From the NCBI RefSeq assembly GCF_050624435.1, contig NC_134546.1, forward strand, positions 42,673,501-42,737,500: a stretch of 64,000 bases of DNA, given 5' to 3'. Made by a program: the position numbers and the translations under genes. The notes below the pieces were generated by a model. That model made no database searches. It was not told the origin of the DNA and saw only the letters and a program-made list of their open reading frames with translations. How positions within the stretch are numbered: position 1 is the stretch's first letter; every line of letters starts with the position of its first letter. This stretch comes from Tenrec ecaudatus (taxonomy: Eukaryota > Chordata > Mammalia > Afrosoricida > Tenrecidae). Below, one piece after another: positions 50,249 to 62,534 of this stretch.

Positions 50249-50721
50249 GTGTTGGACAGGGTTCTCTAGAGAGACAAACTAGATTGCTAGTAATTACATA
50301 TATAAATATATTTATAAAGATAGATATATAATACAAGAAACAAACTGCTAAATTATATAAAGATAGATAATGCAAGAAATTAACAGTTAAATTATAAAGC
50401 ATTGAGACACTAGCAGTCCTTTAAGGTTTGAGAGCCACCAGTTGCCAGTCCCCTTCTGTAGAGAGAGCTGGGCTACATATATCCAGGCAGCAAACAGTAA
50501 GGCAGGTCCCCAACTGTCATCAACTGTCGGTCCCCAGCTCCAGAGATGAACATTCAAATCGTGTGGGCTTAAAGGGACCCCAACTTACAGCGACACAGGT
50601 GTACCCCTTTAAACTGAGGCACAGAACAAGCCAGGTGAGGCTCACCGAGCCATTTATCCCTCTGCCCTTCAATTAATCCTACTTGCGTTTATCGGCCAGG
50701 CTGGCACAATAAACTATCACA
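50249..50721 (-). mobile_element. ERVL-like solo LTR, family A, flanked by 50-bp direct repeats
   Basis: It begins TGTGTTGGACAGGGTTCTCTAG and ends GGCACAATAAACTATCACA, the reverse of the LTR at 52727-53267 (shared blocks ccttcaattaat, gaggcacagaacaagc). Instead of a 5-bp duplication it is bordered by 50-base direct repeats. At 473 bases it is shorter than the other family members. Confidence 0.82.
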
Positions 50722-50770
50722 GCTTCCAAGTTACCTGCTCGATTAATTAAGTTTAAAATCGAAAGAGGTC
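50722..50770 (+). repeat. 50-bp direct repeat, right copy
   Basis: It begins gcttccaagttacctgctcg and ends cgaaagaggtc, matching 50199-50248. It abuts the right edge of the LTR. Confidence 0.92.
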
Positions 50771-51177
50771 CATTCATAAGGTTATGTACATTGTTTTTTT
50801 TTATTTTAATCTTAAAGGTCAATTTTTAAATACGCTTTCTTAAAGACGCCTAGATCATAGCGATTTATTATGCTATGATCATAGGAATTTATTATGAAGA
50901 AGTTTTACAAATATGGAAAATTGCCTTAGTGGTAAAAAAGCTAGGTAATTTGAGCCCAGTAACTTTTTCTCTCACGATAATTTACACATTCATTCCTCTA
51001 GAGTAGTAAGGATTTAATTGGGAGATCTTTCCCCAAGTACCCCAAAGTACTAATCTTACCCCTTCAGCTTCTTACCCCACCTCAAATCTCCAAGAACAGG
51101 ATTGGAGTCCTTGGAGGATGCTCAACCTGCCATTTGTGTGTGTCAATTAAATAACTCAAAATTTGCTGGGGAAGGTT
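50771..51177. other. Unassigned spacer
   Basis: Contains a short local duplication (gatcatag...atttattatg twice at 50851-50896). No gene or known element. Confidence 0.5.
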
Positions 51178-51388
51178 CCAAACCAAACTCACTGACACGG
51201 AGTTGATTCTGCTCACAGCGACCCTACAGGACAGTTAGAACTGCCCTTGTGAGTTTCTGAGACTGTAACTCTTCATGGGAGTAGAAAGCCCTGTCTTTTT
51301 CCATGGACAGGGGAGGTGGTTTTGAACTACTGACCTAAAGGCTGCCAACCCAAAGCATAACCAGTACTCCTCCAGCACTCCTCTTGGG
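51178..51388 (-). mobile_element. AfroSINE, reverse
   Basis: From the tail (accaaactcactgacacgg) through agcgaccctacaggacag and gtttctgagactgtaactc to the tRNA-derived head (actactgacctaaaggctgcc) this is a nearly complete minus-strand AfroSINE. Confidence 0.82.
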
Positions 51389-51434
51389 GGAAGTGGTAGA
51401 AAGGTTAAAAATGTAGTCTTCAGAAGTATTTAGA

Positions 51435-51519
51435 CCTTGATGGAAGTTATATCAAGAAATAATAGCTTTCCATTTTTATATTTTTGTTTAATAAATGTTT
51501 CTACGATTTTGTGGCAATA
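51435..51519 (+). repeat. Unrecognised dispersed repeat, copy 3
   Basis: ccttgatggaagttatatcaag, aaataatagctttccattttta and gattttgtggcaata match the copy at 44519-44603. Confidence 0.7.
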
Positions 51520-52040
51520 GATTTCTAATTGCCTTCATAGAAATATACTATATGTGCACCTATTTCCATACATTTATGTCATCTGAAGATATTGCTACAA
51601 GATATCTCAATTTATTTCAAGGTGTACCCATCCAGTATTGATTGAGCAGTTTGATAAAAGGTAGGAGAGCTAATGAAGTGATTCTTCTTTTAGGAGGGTG
51701 GAGATCAGGTTCATATTTTGTACAGGGTTTTGAAGAACAATAAAATTTAGAACCATGAAAAAATATAGTTATGTAAATGCATGCTTAAAACAAAAATTTT
51801 CCAAATTTAATTACACAATAGGAACATTCCTTAAATATCATTTATGAGAACTATTCCATTAAAACTCTCCTTTGGCACTGATATGCACACACATTTTTAG
51901 TCCATATTTCAAAAAGACTAACAATACTTATGAAAAAAATTTTCAGTGGAATCCTATAACATCTATAAAAAGAAATGACATTTCTGGACCAAATCAACTA
52001 TCATTCACATCCTGATTCTGTCACTTTACATGAACTTAGA
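51520..52040. other. Unassigned spacer
   Basis: No recognised feature beyond the repeat copy to the left. Confidence 0.5.
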
Positions 52041-52043
52041 AAG

Positions 52044-52258
52044 AGCCCCGGTGGCCTGGTTGGTTATGCATTGGGCTGCTAACCTCAAAGTCAGCATTTC
52101 CAACCCACTAAATCCTCTGATAGAGAAAGATGAATTTTCCTGGTTTCATGAATATTTATAGGCTTTGAAACCCACAGGAATAGTTGTACTGTATCCTATA
52201 GGTTAACTGAGTAGAATCCGACTCGATGGCAGTGAATTTGGTGCTTTGTTTGGAAATA
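52044..52258 (+). mobile_element. AfroSINE, nearly complete
   Basis: The head gagccccggtggcctggttgg, then gggctgctaacctcaaagtcagc, tgaaacccacaggaatag and the tail agtagaatccgactcgatggcagtg give the full SINE layout: a tRNA-derived head with A- and B-box-like motifs and an RTE-like tail. It ends in tttggtgctttg. Confidence 0.88.
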
Positions 52259-52259
52259 T

Positions 52260-52721
52260 TGGTCAAGATCTCTAATTTTCAGTTTTCTATTCTGTAAAAC
52301 AAGGTTGACATTAAGCACTTTAAAGGATTATTATGAGGTGCAAATGAGACCAAGCACAGAGAGCTCACAACACAGTGCTTAATAAATGCTTTGAAGACAC
52401 ATAATATTATTTGTTTAACAATAATAGTAGAAATAAAAGGAGAAAAAGAAGGGATTTTTCCACTATAAAATAACCTCAAAGTCATATTTATAGCCTGCTA
52501 CACATCACAATTCAACTATGATCCATTAAAACAGGAAGCATTTCTTAATCACTGGGCCTCTTGCTATCTTCGACGTTATAGTACTGATCATGCTAGTCCC
52601 TTAAGTAGGCTACTGGCCTGCTCTCTCTGCAGCTTTCTCCCTTCTTACTCCATCCGCCTCTTTCCCACTGCTTCTCTTCCTGCTGCCCTACTCTTTCTGT
52701 CTGACAATGGCTATGTGATTG
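52260..52721. other. Unassigned spacer
   Basis: No recognised element or gene. Confidence 0.5.
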
Positions 52722-52726
52722 GCAGC

Positions 52727-53267
52727 TGAGACAGTTTATTGTGCCAGCCTGGCCGATAATCACATGTGGAATTAATTGAAGGGTGGAGAGATAAATGGCT
52801 CGGCGAGCCTTGCCTTTCTTGTCTCTCGGTCTTTGATCATCGGACCAGTGTGTGGCTGCCTTGCTTGTTCTGTGCCTCATTTTGCAAGCTACATACCTGT
52901 GGGACACTTAATCTATGAACTGTGTCGCTGCAATTTGAGGCCCCTTTAAGGCCTGCCTTGCCAGAGAATTGGAATGTACATCTCTGACTGTTGGTGACCT
53001 GGCTGACTGTTGGTGACCTGCCTAGCTGCTTGCTGCCTGTGCGGGGATAGCCTGGAACTCTCTACAGAGGACTACCTGGGGGCCCTCAAGCCTTGAAGGA
53101 CTGCTAGTGTCTCACAACTCTCTCTCGGGAGTGAGTTGCACTGAGCCATTTGTACTGCATTATAAGTTAACTGTTCATTTCTTGTATTATCAATCTATCT
53201 TTATAAATATACATATAAAATTATCAGCAATATGGTTCTGTCTCTCTAGGGAACCCTGTCTAACACA
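52727..53267 (+). mobile_element. ERVL-like solo LTR, family A, with 5-bp target duplication
   Basis: A 541-base element starts TGAGACAGTTTATTGTGCC and ends GGGAACCCTGTCTAACACA. GCAGC lies immediately on both sides (52722-52726 and 53268-53272). This defines the family A borders and identifies its TG...CA ends. A near tandem duplicate gactgttggtgacctg occurs at 52986 and 53004. There is no internal viral region. Confidence 0.87.
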
Positions 53268-53272
53268 GCAGC

Positions 53273-55240
53273 ATATCGATAAAATTCTTTTGTAATTTCC
53301 TATCCCAAACTGACCAATCCCTTCTCAGTAGGCCTCAAATCACTTTGTATAATCTATGAGAGATGCATGCAGGACCAATCAGAGTGCAGGACCAGAAAAA
53401 CGTACCAAAGTATAAGTTGCTTACAACTTGCTCAGTAAATGTCAATCTATCTGTATAAAATTCCCTAATCCTCTGGGGTAGAAAACTGGAGCAAATGTAA
53501 CTTGTCAGGGTGTAGGGGAAAAAATTCATTCAAGAAGTTTTTCTAAAGCACCATGGAACCAAGGAAGAATTCTTTCACCACAATACAGGTTGACATAAAC
53601 CTCAAAAGCCTCCCGAGGAGATACAGTTACCAGTATTATGTCATTTTGCATATAAGAAAAGTTTAAGACATTAAGTGATTTATTTTAGCTTATATTTAGC
53701 CCTATAACTCCTGAATTTTTAATTTCAGGAAAACATTTTTTTTGTTTTTATTCTTTAATTTCATAGTTATCAATATATATTAATATGTACATTTAATTAA
53801 ATGTTACAAAAATGTCACGCTCAGCATTATAGAGTTAAATGCTGACTGACACATATTTATCATTTAAATATTATTATTTGTTTTGTAGTCCACATATCCT
53901 TATAATTAATCACTCACTTAAAGACTAACATCATGATTTTTTTTATTCTTTTACCTGTGGAACAAGAAACTGAAATTTTGCATTATGACAATATTAATAT
54001 AATCTAGAGGAAAATATATTAAAATTTAGGTGTTCAGTGTATATTAAATCTCAATTTTCTCTTAGCAAGATTGATCAGATTATTCCCCTAAAGCATTCTA
54101 AAATATTTTCCACAGATACATTCAACTATAATAAAGCTATACAGACAGTGATTAAGGAAAATCCACACACATGCATAATCTTATTCATCCACATTCTCTA
54201 ATGTTACCTTCAAGGAACATAGATTAAAAAGAGAATTTCCCCAAAGAGAAAAGTATACTGGTTCAATATATGAACAATAAATGTTTCAAACTCAGAAGAA
54301 AAGAAATGAAAATTATAGTTTTGAGATAATATTTTAAAATATCAATGGTTTGATGAAGATAAAACAATGGGGGAAAGCATAGACAAACAAATATGGTGAA
54401 ATAAAAGAAAACTGTATGCAACTTACCTGTTATATGGTGTATACATAATTCTTTCAAAAACTATTTCATTGTTAGTATTTGGATTTCAGATGTGCTTAAA
54501 CCCCTCAATTGTATAAAATAATTCCTGGTAATCAGTATCATAATATTTTAATTCCTCCTAGGTCTGTCTCTTCTGTCTTACTTTTAACTGGTAGTAATCT
54601 AGAATTATCTCTAGACAACCAAATATTCAATCATCAATTCTAAAGAATTATATTCTGAGTGGGAAAGTGGGCATGTGTGATGGGGAGAAAGAGCGGATGT
54701 GCCAATAAAAAACTAAGATGTTTATTTCTAAGTGAATAGTTTACTAACAATGAGGCAGCATGACCTGATGGCCTCTGCCAGAGACTAACTTAGAAAAAGG
54801 ACAAGAGCATGACCCAAACTCAGCACTTTCTGTTCTTTCGAGGATGGTCACTGAGGGAGGAAACAATGCTCCATAGAAATGGTGGTGAGTGGTGAAAACT
54901 GCAGTGAGGGTGGAAGTGCTGGGATTTCCAGGCTGAGTACTGGTGGCAGGAGCTAGCATAGGATGATGCTTTGGGACCCCCTGAAAATACCCCCTGAATA
55001 TGCCAGAAACGTTTGTGGGTGTGCAGACTGTGACGTGAATTGTGCTAGTGTATGAAGATCCTGAAACGTATGAAAATACTAAGATAATCTAAAAATGAAA
55101 AAAAAACTTATCTGAAACCCAAAGGTATTTATAGTTAGAATTTAATATATTTCAATTTCTAATTAGAAACAGTTTAAGAGCAATTTAAATGCTTGCCTAT
55201 TGAAGAGTAGCAAGTAAGCTATGAAATGGCCACCTGATGA
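53273..55240. other. Unassigned 2-kb stretch
   Basis: Mostly A+T-rich with no recognised element. A G+C-richer island at 54700-54960 carries a 71-codon minus-strand frame followed by AATAAA, but no family is recognised. Confidence 0.5.
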
Positions 55241-55242
55241 AA

Positions 55243-57480
55243 TGTTCTGCTGTTGGTAGGTGCCTTTCATTCAAGTCCAACCCACAGCGAGCCTGTGCAC
55301 AACAGAAAGCACAACTACCTAGTCCTGAGCATCCTCATAAGTGTGCCTATGTTGGGCCCATTATTAAAGCCACTGTGTTGACCATGTCCTTGAGGGCTTT
55401 TCAATTTTCAAATGCACCTCTACTTTACAAAGCATGATGTCCTCCTCCAGAGGGTGGTGTCTTCTAATCACATGTTCAAATTATGTAAGATGAAGTGCCA
55501 TCATCTTTGCTTCGAAGGAGCACTCTTGCCTTGCTACTTCCAAGACAGATTAGTACGGTCCTTTTAGCAGTCCCTTGTACATTCAACATTTTTTTCCAGC
55601 ACCCAAATTCAAATGCATCAATTCTTCTTTGGTCTTCCATATTCAATGTCCAACTTTCACATGCCTACGAGGCAAATGAAAATACTGTGGTTTGAATCAT
55701 ACACACTTTAGTCTTCCAAGTAACATCCTTGCTTTTCAATACTCTAAAGAGGTCTTGTGCAGCACATTTACCTAATGCATTGTGTCTTTGGAGCTCTTGA
55801 CTACTACTTCCATGAGCATTGCTTGTGGATCCAAGCAAGATGAAATCCTTGACACCTTCAAACTTTTGTCTATTTATCATGTTATCTACAGACCGCTAGA
55901 TGCAAAACTGAATTAATCCAAGCTTATCAAGCCACTGATGGCTCCTGAGATCAGCAGGTGATCTAACAGCCATTGATGACTCAGACGTAGGATTCATTTC
56001 CAGCCAAATGGGAAGGGGCAAAAAGAAATTCTTCTCTGCTCAAGGTCTCTCTTCCACAAAGGATCACACCCCAAGTGTCATCAGACTTCAACTTGATTGG
56101 TAGGCTAGACTCTATTTTTACCTTCCCTCCGATCTGTTGATTTGACATAAGATCTAACCACCACAAGTTATTAAGAATATGAGAGTAATGTTTTCTGACA
56201 AAGGAGGTGCAGCAGACTTACTCATTTCAGTGCATGTTTGATTTTTTGACTGCTGCTTCCATCACATTAATAGTAAATCCAATAAGATGAAATCCTTGTC
56301 AAGTTTTTTTTTTCCATTTGCCATTATGTTGTCTCTTAGTCCAGTTGTGAAGATTTTGGTTTTCTTTATATTGAGTTGTAATCTATATTGAAGGCTGCAC
56401 CCCTTGATCTTCATCAGCATAGTCTTTTAAGTCTTCCTCACTTTTACCAATTAAAGTGTGTCATCTACATGTCAAAGTTTTTTTTTTGTTTTTTTTTAAT
56501 GTCTTCACCAATTCTCCAATGCCAAGGGCTTTATATAGCCCAGCTTCTCTGATTATTTGCTCAGCTTATAGGTTGAATCAGTGTGGTGAAAAGACACTTC
56601 CCTGACACACACCTTTCCTGATCTCAAACCATCCAATATTCCCTTGTCATTCCACATGAATGACTGCCTCTTGATCATGTACTTCACTGCAGGAGCCCAG
56701 TGAAGTACCCGGAAATTCCCTTTCTTTTCAATGCCATTTCCAGATAGTCGAATTCATTTGCATACACAATCGAGCAAAGTTTCGTCTTTTTTTCTGGTAG
56801 TCCTTGCTTTGAGCTAAGATCCAACTGATGTCAGCAATATCCTTTGCTCCGTGTGCTTCACTGAATGGAGGTTGAACTTCTGCACACTCCCTTTATGTAC
56901 ACTGCTGAAACTGTTGTTGAGTGATTATGCTTTCATGTGCTATTAGTGAAATCACTCAACAATTTTCACATCTTGTGGAATCTTCTGTTTCATGAATGGG
57001 TAGAACTGTGGGTCTCTTCCAGTAGCTTAGCCAGGTAACTGTCTTTCAAATTTCTTTGCATAGATTGAGTGCTTCCAGTGCTTCCTCAGCTAATTTGAAC
57101 ATGATGTTTTTATCATCAATTCTTAAAACCTTTGTTTTTTTTTGCTAATGTCTTATGGACAGCTTGGACTTCTTTATGTATGATCTGTTCTTGATTATAT
57201 GCTGTCTCTGGAAATGGTTGAATGTCAAGTAAATATGTTAGGGACATTGATTCTATATTCCTTCCATCTTCTTTTGGTATTTCTTGCATTGCTTAATGTT
57301 TTGCCTATAGAATCTTCTAATGCTTTATCTCGAGGCTTGAATTTTTCTTCAGTTCTTCCAGATTGACATATATTGGGCACATCCTTCCTTTTTAATTTAC
57401 TTGCTGCAGGATTTTTCATATTTCATGTCAAGCCTTTACTTTGAGTACTGAAATGTGTCTGACCTAAACTATTGTATTTT
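55243..57480 (-). mobile_element. BovB/RTE LINE copies, minus strand, with an LTR fragment inside
   Basis: It starts with the RTE 3' end (ttctgctgttggtaggtgcc) and runs through the reverse-transcriptase C-terminal region to about 55885. An LTR family B fragment follows to about 56180. RTE resumes at about 56207 with a segment (gcagcagacttactc, then tttttgactgctgcttcc) already passed at 55755-55820. Because that segment occurs twice, two RTE copies or a local duplication are involved. The second part runs on through polymerase sequence to about 57480. Confidence 0.82.
55890..56178 (-). mobile_element. ERVL-like LTR family B fragment
   Basis: The right end gatttgacataagatctaaccaccaca is the reversed start of family B, comparable with ctaccaccaca at 35168-35178, and attggtaggctagac is shared with 35117-35130. 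The 3' half of the LTR is absent or unrecognisable. Confidence 0.6.
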
Positions 57481-57489
57481 TCAGTTGCC

Positions 57490-57890
57490 TTAAGAGCAGG
57501 TGAAAGTTGGACATTGAATAAGGAAGACTGAAGAAGAATTAACACAGTTGAATTATGGTACTAATTCAAAGCATAGAAAATACTATGGACTGCCAAAAAA
57601 TAAACAGTCCTGTCTTGGAAGAAGTACACCTAAAATGCCCCTTAGACGTGAAGATGGTGAAACTTCGTCTCATGTACTTTGGACATGTTATGAAGAAACA
57701 AATCCTTGGAAAATGAAATCATGCTTGATAAAGCAGAAGAGAACCAAAAAAGAAGAGCCTGTAGGAGATGTCTTATGACAGTGGCTGCAACAACAGGGTC
57801 AGCAGAGGATGGTGCAGGACCGGCTAGTGAGTCGTTCCGTTGTACTGTGGGTTGGAACCAACTTGATGGCACCTGACCACAACCACAATG
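57490..57890 (+). mobile_element. RTE 3' end, forward
   Basis: The blocks tactatggactgccaaaaaa, tcatgtactttggacatgttatg, acagtggctgcaacaacagg and ggttggaaccaacttgatggcacctgac give a well-preserved RTE 3' terminus, in inverted orientation to the copy at 55243. The 76-codon plus frame at 57548 reads part of the RTE C-terminus. Confidence 0.88.
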
Positions 57891-58039
57891 GGTTATAAGG
57901 CATAGTGTCGAGGAAGGAATAAAAATGTAAGCAGAACTGTCAGCTGGGTGCAGGTTCTGTGTGGTGAAGCCATGTACATAGATTTTGAACTGACAGACAG
58001 TTAACAACAACCAGTTTTGCTCACTTTTAATTCTTGAAA

Positions 58040-60700
58040 CTGTTGTATTGGGAGTTTATACATCATATCATTCCATAGTTCAGTCGCATAAAGCAGCATT
58101 GTATAATCACTGCCACAATCAGTTTCAAAACACTTTTTCTTCTTGAACTCCTTGACAACAGCTCCCTTTTATACCCCACACCCACCACCAAAACTGTACC
58201 CTCCATAAACTCTAATTCTATTTGCTTCCCTATCGGTTCGTCAATCATGGGTTTCATACAGAAAACAGAAGGTTTTTCTGAAAACCAGGTTTCTGAAAAG
58301 CAGAAAAACATATAACAAAAATTCAAGGGCATGACCCCTAATGCCATAACACATCTGAAATAAACCCCAATATGAACAAACCAAACAAAAAAAAAGCCTT
58401 GCAGAAAATGTTGAAAACCAGATTAAGCCAAATCTGCATCAGAGGGGAGATAAACTGACAAGGTTTTAACCAAGGTTTTAGCAATTGAAGTCAGGATTAT
58501 AATTTTGATCTTCTATCGTCATCTCTCCAATACACTGTTTGGTAACCATTTTCCTTGCATCTCTTTTGTGGCTAGAGGGATATTCCCAGAGCTTAGTTCC
58601 TATGTAGAACCTGCAAGTGCATCTTGGGCTCCCATTGTCATCCATAGCCTTCTGCAAACCAGATGCTCACAATTTAGGCTTTGAGTCTCCACTCTGCACT
58701 CACCCGCCTTTTCAATTATATCATTTTATGTTCCTTAATCCCTGATCCCGTCGATAGCTCGTGGTCATACAGGCTGGTGTGTTTCTTCCATGTGGGCTTT
58801 GTTGCCTCTGAGCTATATGGCCACCTGTTTATCTTTGAGCGAGCCTTTAAGACCCCAGATGCTGTATCTTTTGATAGCTGGGCACCATCTGCTTTCTTCA
58901 CCACATTTGCTTATGCACACATTTGGCTTCATCGATCGTATCATTCCCCTGAGACATATGATTTTCCATTAATACTGTCTTGGATTGGCCTCTGTTACTA
59001 ATATTTTGAAGCCCTAATAAGAGAAGGCTATTGGGCCATTAGAGGCTAACTCCATATCATAGTACATGAATTTTTCACTTGTACAAAATTAATCCATTCA
59101 TGGGTGGATACTATTTACACAAACAATGTGAGTTGATTGTTAGAAAAAAATACAATAATAGTCACCGATAATGCTAGTCATAGATTTGCTGGAATAATAT
59201 ATATCTTAATGCAGCATATAGAGCATTTATATAGCAAGGCCCTATTCTTCTGTCTACCAACAGTTCAATAAAAACTTAGTATAGCTGTCTTAACCTTCCT
59301 CAGACAAGGTGTATTTTCAGTCTTAAGTCCTCAGGTTACAAGTGTGTATAGATAGAATGCAGTTCACCCAGTGGAGTTTCCACATCAGCTCTCACTGATG
59401 CAGCCTCTAGAGCATGCCGTGTGCCTTGAAGATCCAGGGTTCAGTGCCCCAGCATTCCATGGCACCCAGCCATGGTTCCCAAGATGCATCCATTTAGTGC
59501 ATACCAGCAGGTGCAGTGCCCACCTACGGTCCCCAAAAGCATTTTCTGCTATTCTTCCCCCACCTGGAGGTTGGTCTATCCACTCTGCTTACCAACATTC
59601 ATGTATTTGTGCTCCCCCAGACATGTCTGCTCCCTTTTTCATCTCCTGATTTTACATTCCCATCAATATCCCTCATCCTTGTACTCATCCTGTTGCTTGT
59701 TCCTGCAGAAGTGGATTCATACAGCAGTTGTCCTTTTGTGATTGTGTAACTTCACTCAGCATAATGTCTTCCAGATCCCTCCATGCCAGGAGGTGTTTCA
59801 TGGTTTCATTGTTGTTTTTGAGGAATGTGTAGTTTTTCATTCTGTGCTTATATCAGAGGGTTTGTTTTTTTTATCCAATTTTCTACTGATGGGAATTTAG
59901 GGTGTTTCTAGTTGTCTTAAGCTTCTTGCTATTGTGAACTGTGCTGCAATGAACATGGAGAAGCATATGTCTGTTCATGGTCTGTTTCTTATTTCTTTGG
60001 GGTATATGCCCAGTAATGGTATCGCTGGGACATATAGTAATTCTGTTGTCATCTGTTTTAGGAATCACCAGATCATTTTCCACATTTGCTATATGTATTC
60101 ACAAGCCAACCAGAGGTGAATAAGATTTCTAATCTCACCACATCCTTTCCAGAATTTGTTGTTTTCAGTTTTTTTTAATTGGGCTACAGTTATGGGTGTT
60201 AGATAGTATCTCATTGATGGTTTGACTTGCATTTCCCACATGGCTAGTGAATGAGAGCATTTCCTCTTATGTTCATTACCATTCATTTGTGAATCATCTA
60301 TTCAGGTCTTCTGCCCACCTCCTCAGAGGATTGTTAGTTTTTGTTTCTTTTTTTTTTTTCTTGTTGTAGGCTTATTGTATTCTATAGAGTTTACTAATTA
60401 GTCCCTTGTCCATTATGTTATTGCTAAATACCTTTCTCAATCTGTGGACTCTGCTTTTCTTCTTTTAACAAAATCTTCCCATGCATACATAAAGTGTTTT
60501 ATTTTTAATAGGTCCCGCTCATCTATTTTGTTTTCTTTTGTTATATCGGGTAGCCTGTATATCCCCTGTACTGGGGCACTTACATTTGTCCCAATTTCCT
60601 GATTGATGATCCTGATAGCTTTGGAATTTACAGTTAGATCTTTGATCCAACTTGTTTGTTTTTTTGTCTGGAATGAGATTTGGGTCTTGTTTTATTCTTA
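58040..60700 (-). mobile_element. L1 LINE, full 3' UTR and ORF2 C-terminal part
   Basis: The terminus (tgtattgggagtttatacatc at 58041) is followed by a long 3' UTR with gcctttaagaccccagatgctg and gctgggcaccatctgctttcttcacc. The ORF2 C-terminus in antisense follows from about 59740 (cactcagcataatgtc, ggtatatgcccagtaatgg, tagtatctcattgatggtttgacttgc), truncated at about 60700. It preserves the same 3' UTR blocks as the copy at 26035. It is inactive. Confidence 0.85.
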
Positions 60701-60704
60701 TTCT

Positions 60705-61320
60705 TAATAACTAAAATAATACAAAAAATGCTTTGCTCAAGACTGGAAATCTGGGAGTAACAATGTTGATACTTTTATTAATGACATTTGTTAATTTGAT
60801 TACCAAAGTCAAAATGCTTTTAATTAGGATGAATTGGGTACAAATAAGTCATGTTAAATTTTTAAAATGTATAATTTGTTTTTATTAAAGTGATTCAGTC
60901 ATCATTCTACTTCAATACATATTTTATTAAAAAAACTAATTTAAGTGTACATGATAAATGAACTGTGCTGAAAATTCTATTTTTCTTCAATTCAACCCCT
61001 GATCTTAATTAACTTCCCCACTTCTGTTCCCATAGAAACCAGCAATGCAATCAATAAGATGCAAAAGTAGTAACGTACATGCACAAGCATTCTACAAATA
61101 CAGTAATAACATTTATTTTAAATCATCAGACAAATTAGTATTTGCAATTAGATTAGAGGTAATATACCTTCAAATTTTAAAATGGAAAATGCAGTCAAAT
61201 GGTAAACAAAGATGATAAACGTACCCTGAGCTCCTCTATTCTCTCTATCCCAATACAAAGTAAGTACAATGCCCAGAAAATGTAAGATCATATTTTCATT
61301 TGGCAAATATTAGCAGATCT
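60705..61320. other. Unassigned A+T-rich stretch
   Basis: No recognised feature. Confidence 0.5.
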
Positions 61321-61324
61321 ATCC

Positions 61325-61503
61325 GGTAAGCCATTTGGCATAGTGGGCCATACATAAATTCAATGTCAGCAGTTTGAAACCATCAAGAGAAGGCTCTCTA
61401 CATCCATATAAAGTTACAGTCTTAGAAACCCACAGGGGCAGATCTACTCTATCCTAAAGCCTGGCTAGGACTCAGAATTAACTTGATGGAAATTAGTTTG
61501 GTT
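61325..61503 (+). mobile_element. AfroSINE
   Basis: The head gtaagccatttggcatagtggg, then aatgtcagcagtttgaaacc, cttagaaacccacaggggcag and the tail aggactcagaattaacttgatgg-ttagtttggttt show a complete but decayed AfroSINE. Confidence 0.82.
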
Positions 61504-61814
61504 TGAATTTTGACCTTTGATATAATTTTTCTGTTTATTACTATCCCCTTCTCCTAATCCCCAGCTCTGATCCCCCCCAAAAAAATAGTAAACCAATTGG
61601 GTTTGTTTAGACCGTGAATCAAATGCAGAATACAATATTTAACAAAATCACTGCTGTTTTTGATTTAAAACAGTCCTGATAAGATCCCTTTCATCCACCC
61701 TAAGTCTAGTTGTGATGGAATTCACATGTCTTAGTTCAGAGGTATGTTGCAAAAATATTATTATTAAAAATAATTAACAAAACAAACACAAAAGTAAACA
61801 TTACTCATGAATGT

Positions 61815-62090
61815 TTTCCTACAACACAGGGTAGTGTTGTGGATCATTAGTTGCCCCCAAAGTGTGTGTCAAGTGAGCAAAGAGATGAAGTGAGAGAGAT
61901 GTCAAACCACATGCAGAACACTCAGCCACCAGCGTGAAACAGATGTGGGAAGGAGCCAGGAGGTCACAGAAAGACAGCTTTCCTCTAAAACAGGCACTCT
62001 GTGGCCTTCTCAATTTCTAATCTGTGAAAAATAAATTTCTGTTTGTTGAAGCCTCTGCCTGTGGTATTTCTCATATAGCTGCACCAGGTA
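61815..62090 (+). mobile_element. MaLR-like LTR, 3' part
   Basis: The 3' end aatctgtgaaaaataaatttctgtttgttgaagcc followed by gtggtatttctcatatagctgc matches the end of MST/MLT1-type LTRs, including the AATAAA at 62030. The left boundary is uncertain. Confidence 0.65.
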
Positions 62091-62530
62091 AGGAAAGTAT
62101 ATTCAAGGTCATTTAAGTAATACTTTAACTCAAACTTGTGTTTGGATGTGATTTGTGAAAGCAGAGGAGTGAATTGAAAGCTGTTTCAGGAATTTATATT
62201 CTGAAAATGTAATTCCTCGTGTATTTGGGAGAGAAAAATTTGGGAGAATAACTCTGATAATTTATGCGCAGTTCTTTCCTTCCATATCATTTCAGCAGGA
62301 ATATCCTGTTACATTGTGTTTTAGGACCGCTTACCCTTAACTTAGTCTTTTAAGTGCACCAATGAAACAGTAGTACACTTTGGTGTCAAACTATATTACT
62401 GGTTTATCTTTTCGTAGGATATAAGATTATTTATCTGATTCCCCATGTATATGGTTATTTCATGATCCAGCAATATTGTGAATATAGGGTAGATTTAGAG
62501 TTACAATATGAATATGTATATATATATATA
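62091..62530. other. Unassigned spacer with a short (AT)n run
   Basis: (TA)n at 62517-62532. No gene. Confidence 0.5.
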
Positions 62531-62534
62531 TACA

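Noticed and set aside
52044..52258. tRNA gene suggested by box A/B-like motifs
   Set aside because: The motifs belong to the tRNA-derived head of an AfroSINE, and the rest of the SINE follows directly. No cloverleaf with a clean anticodon arm is apparent.
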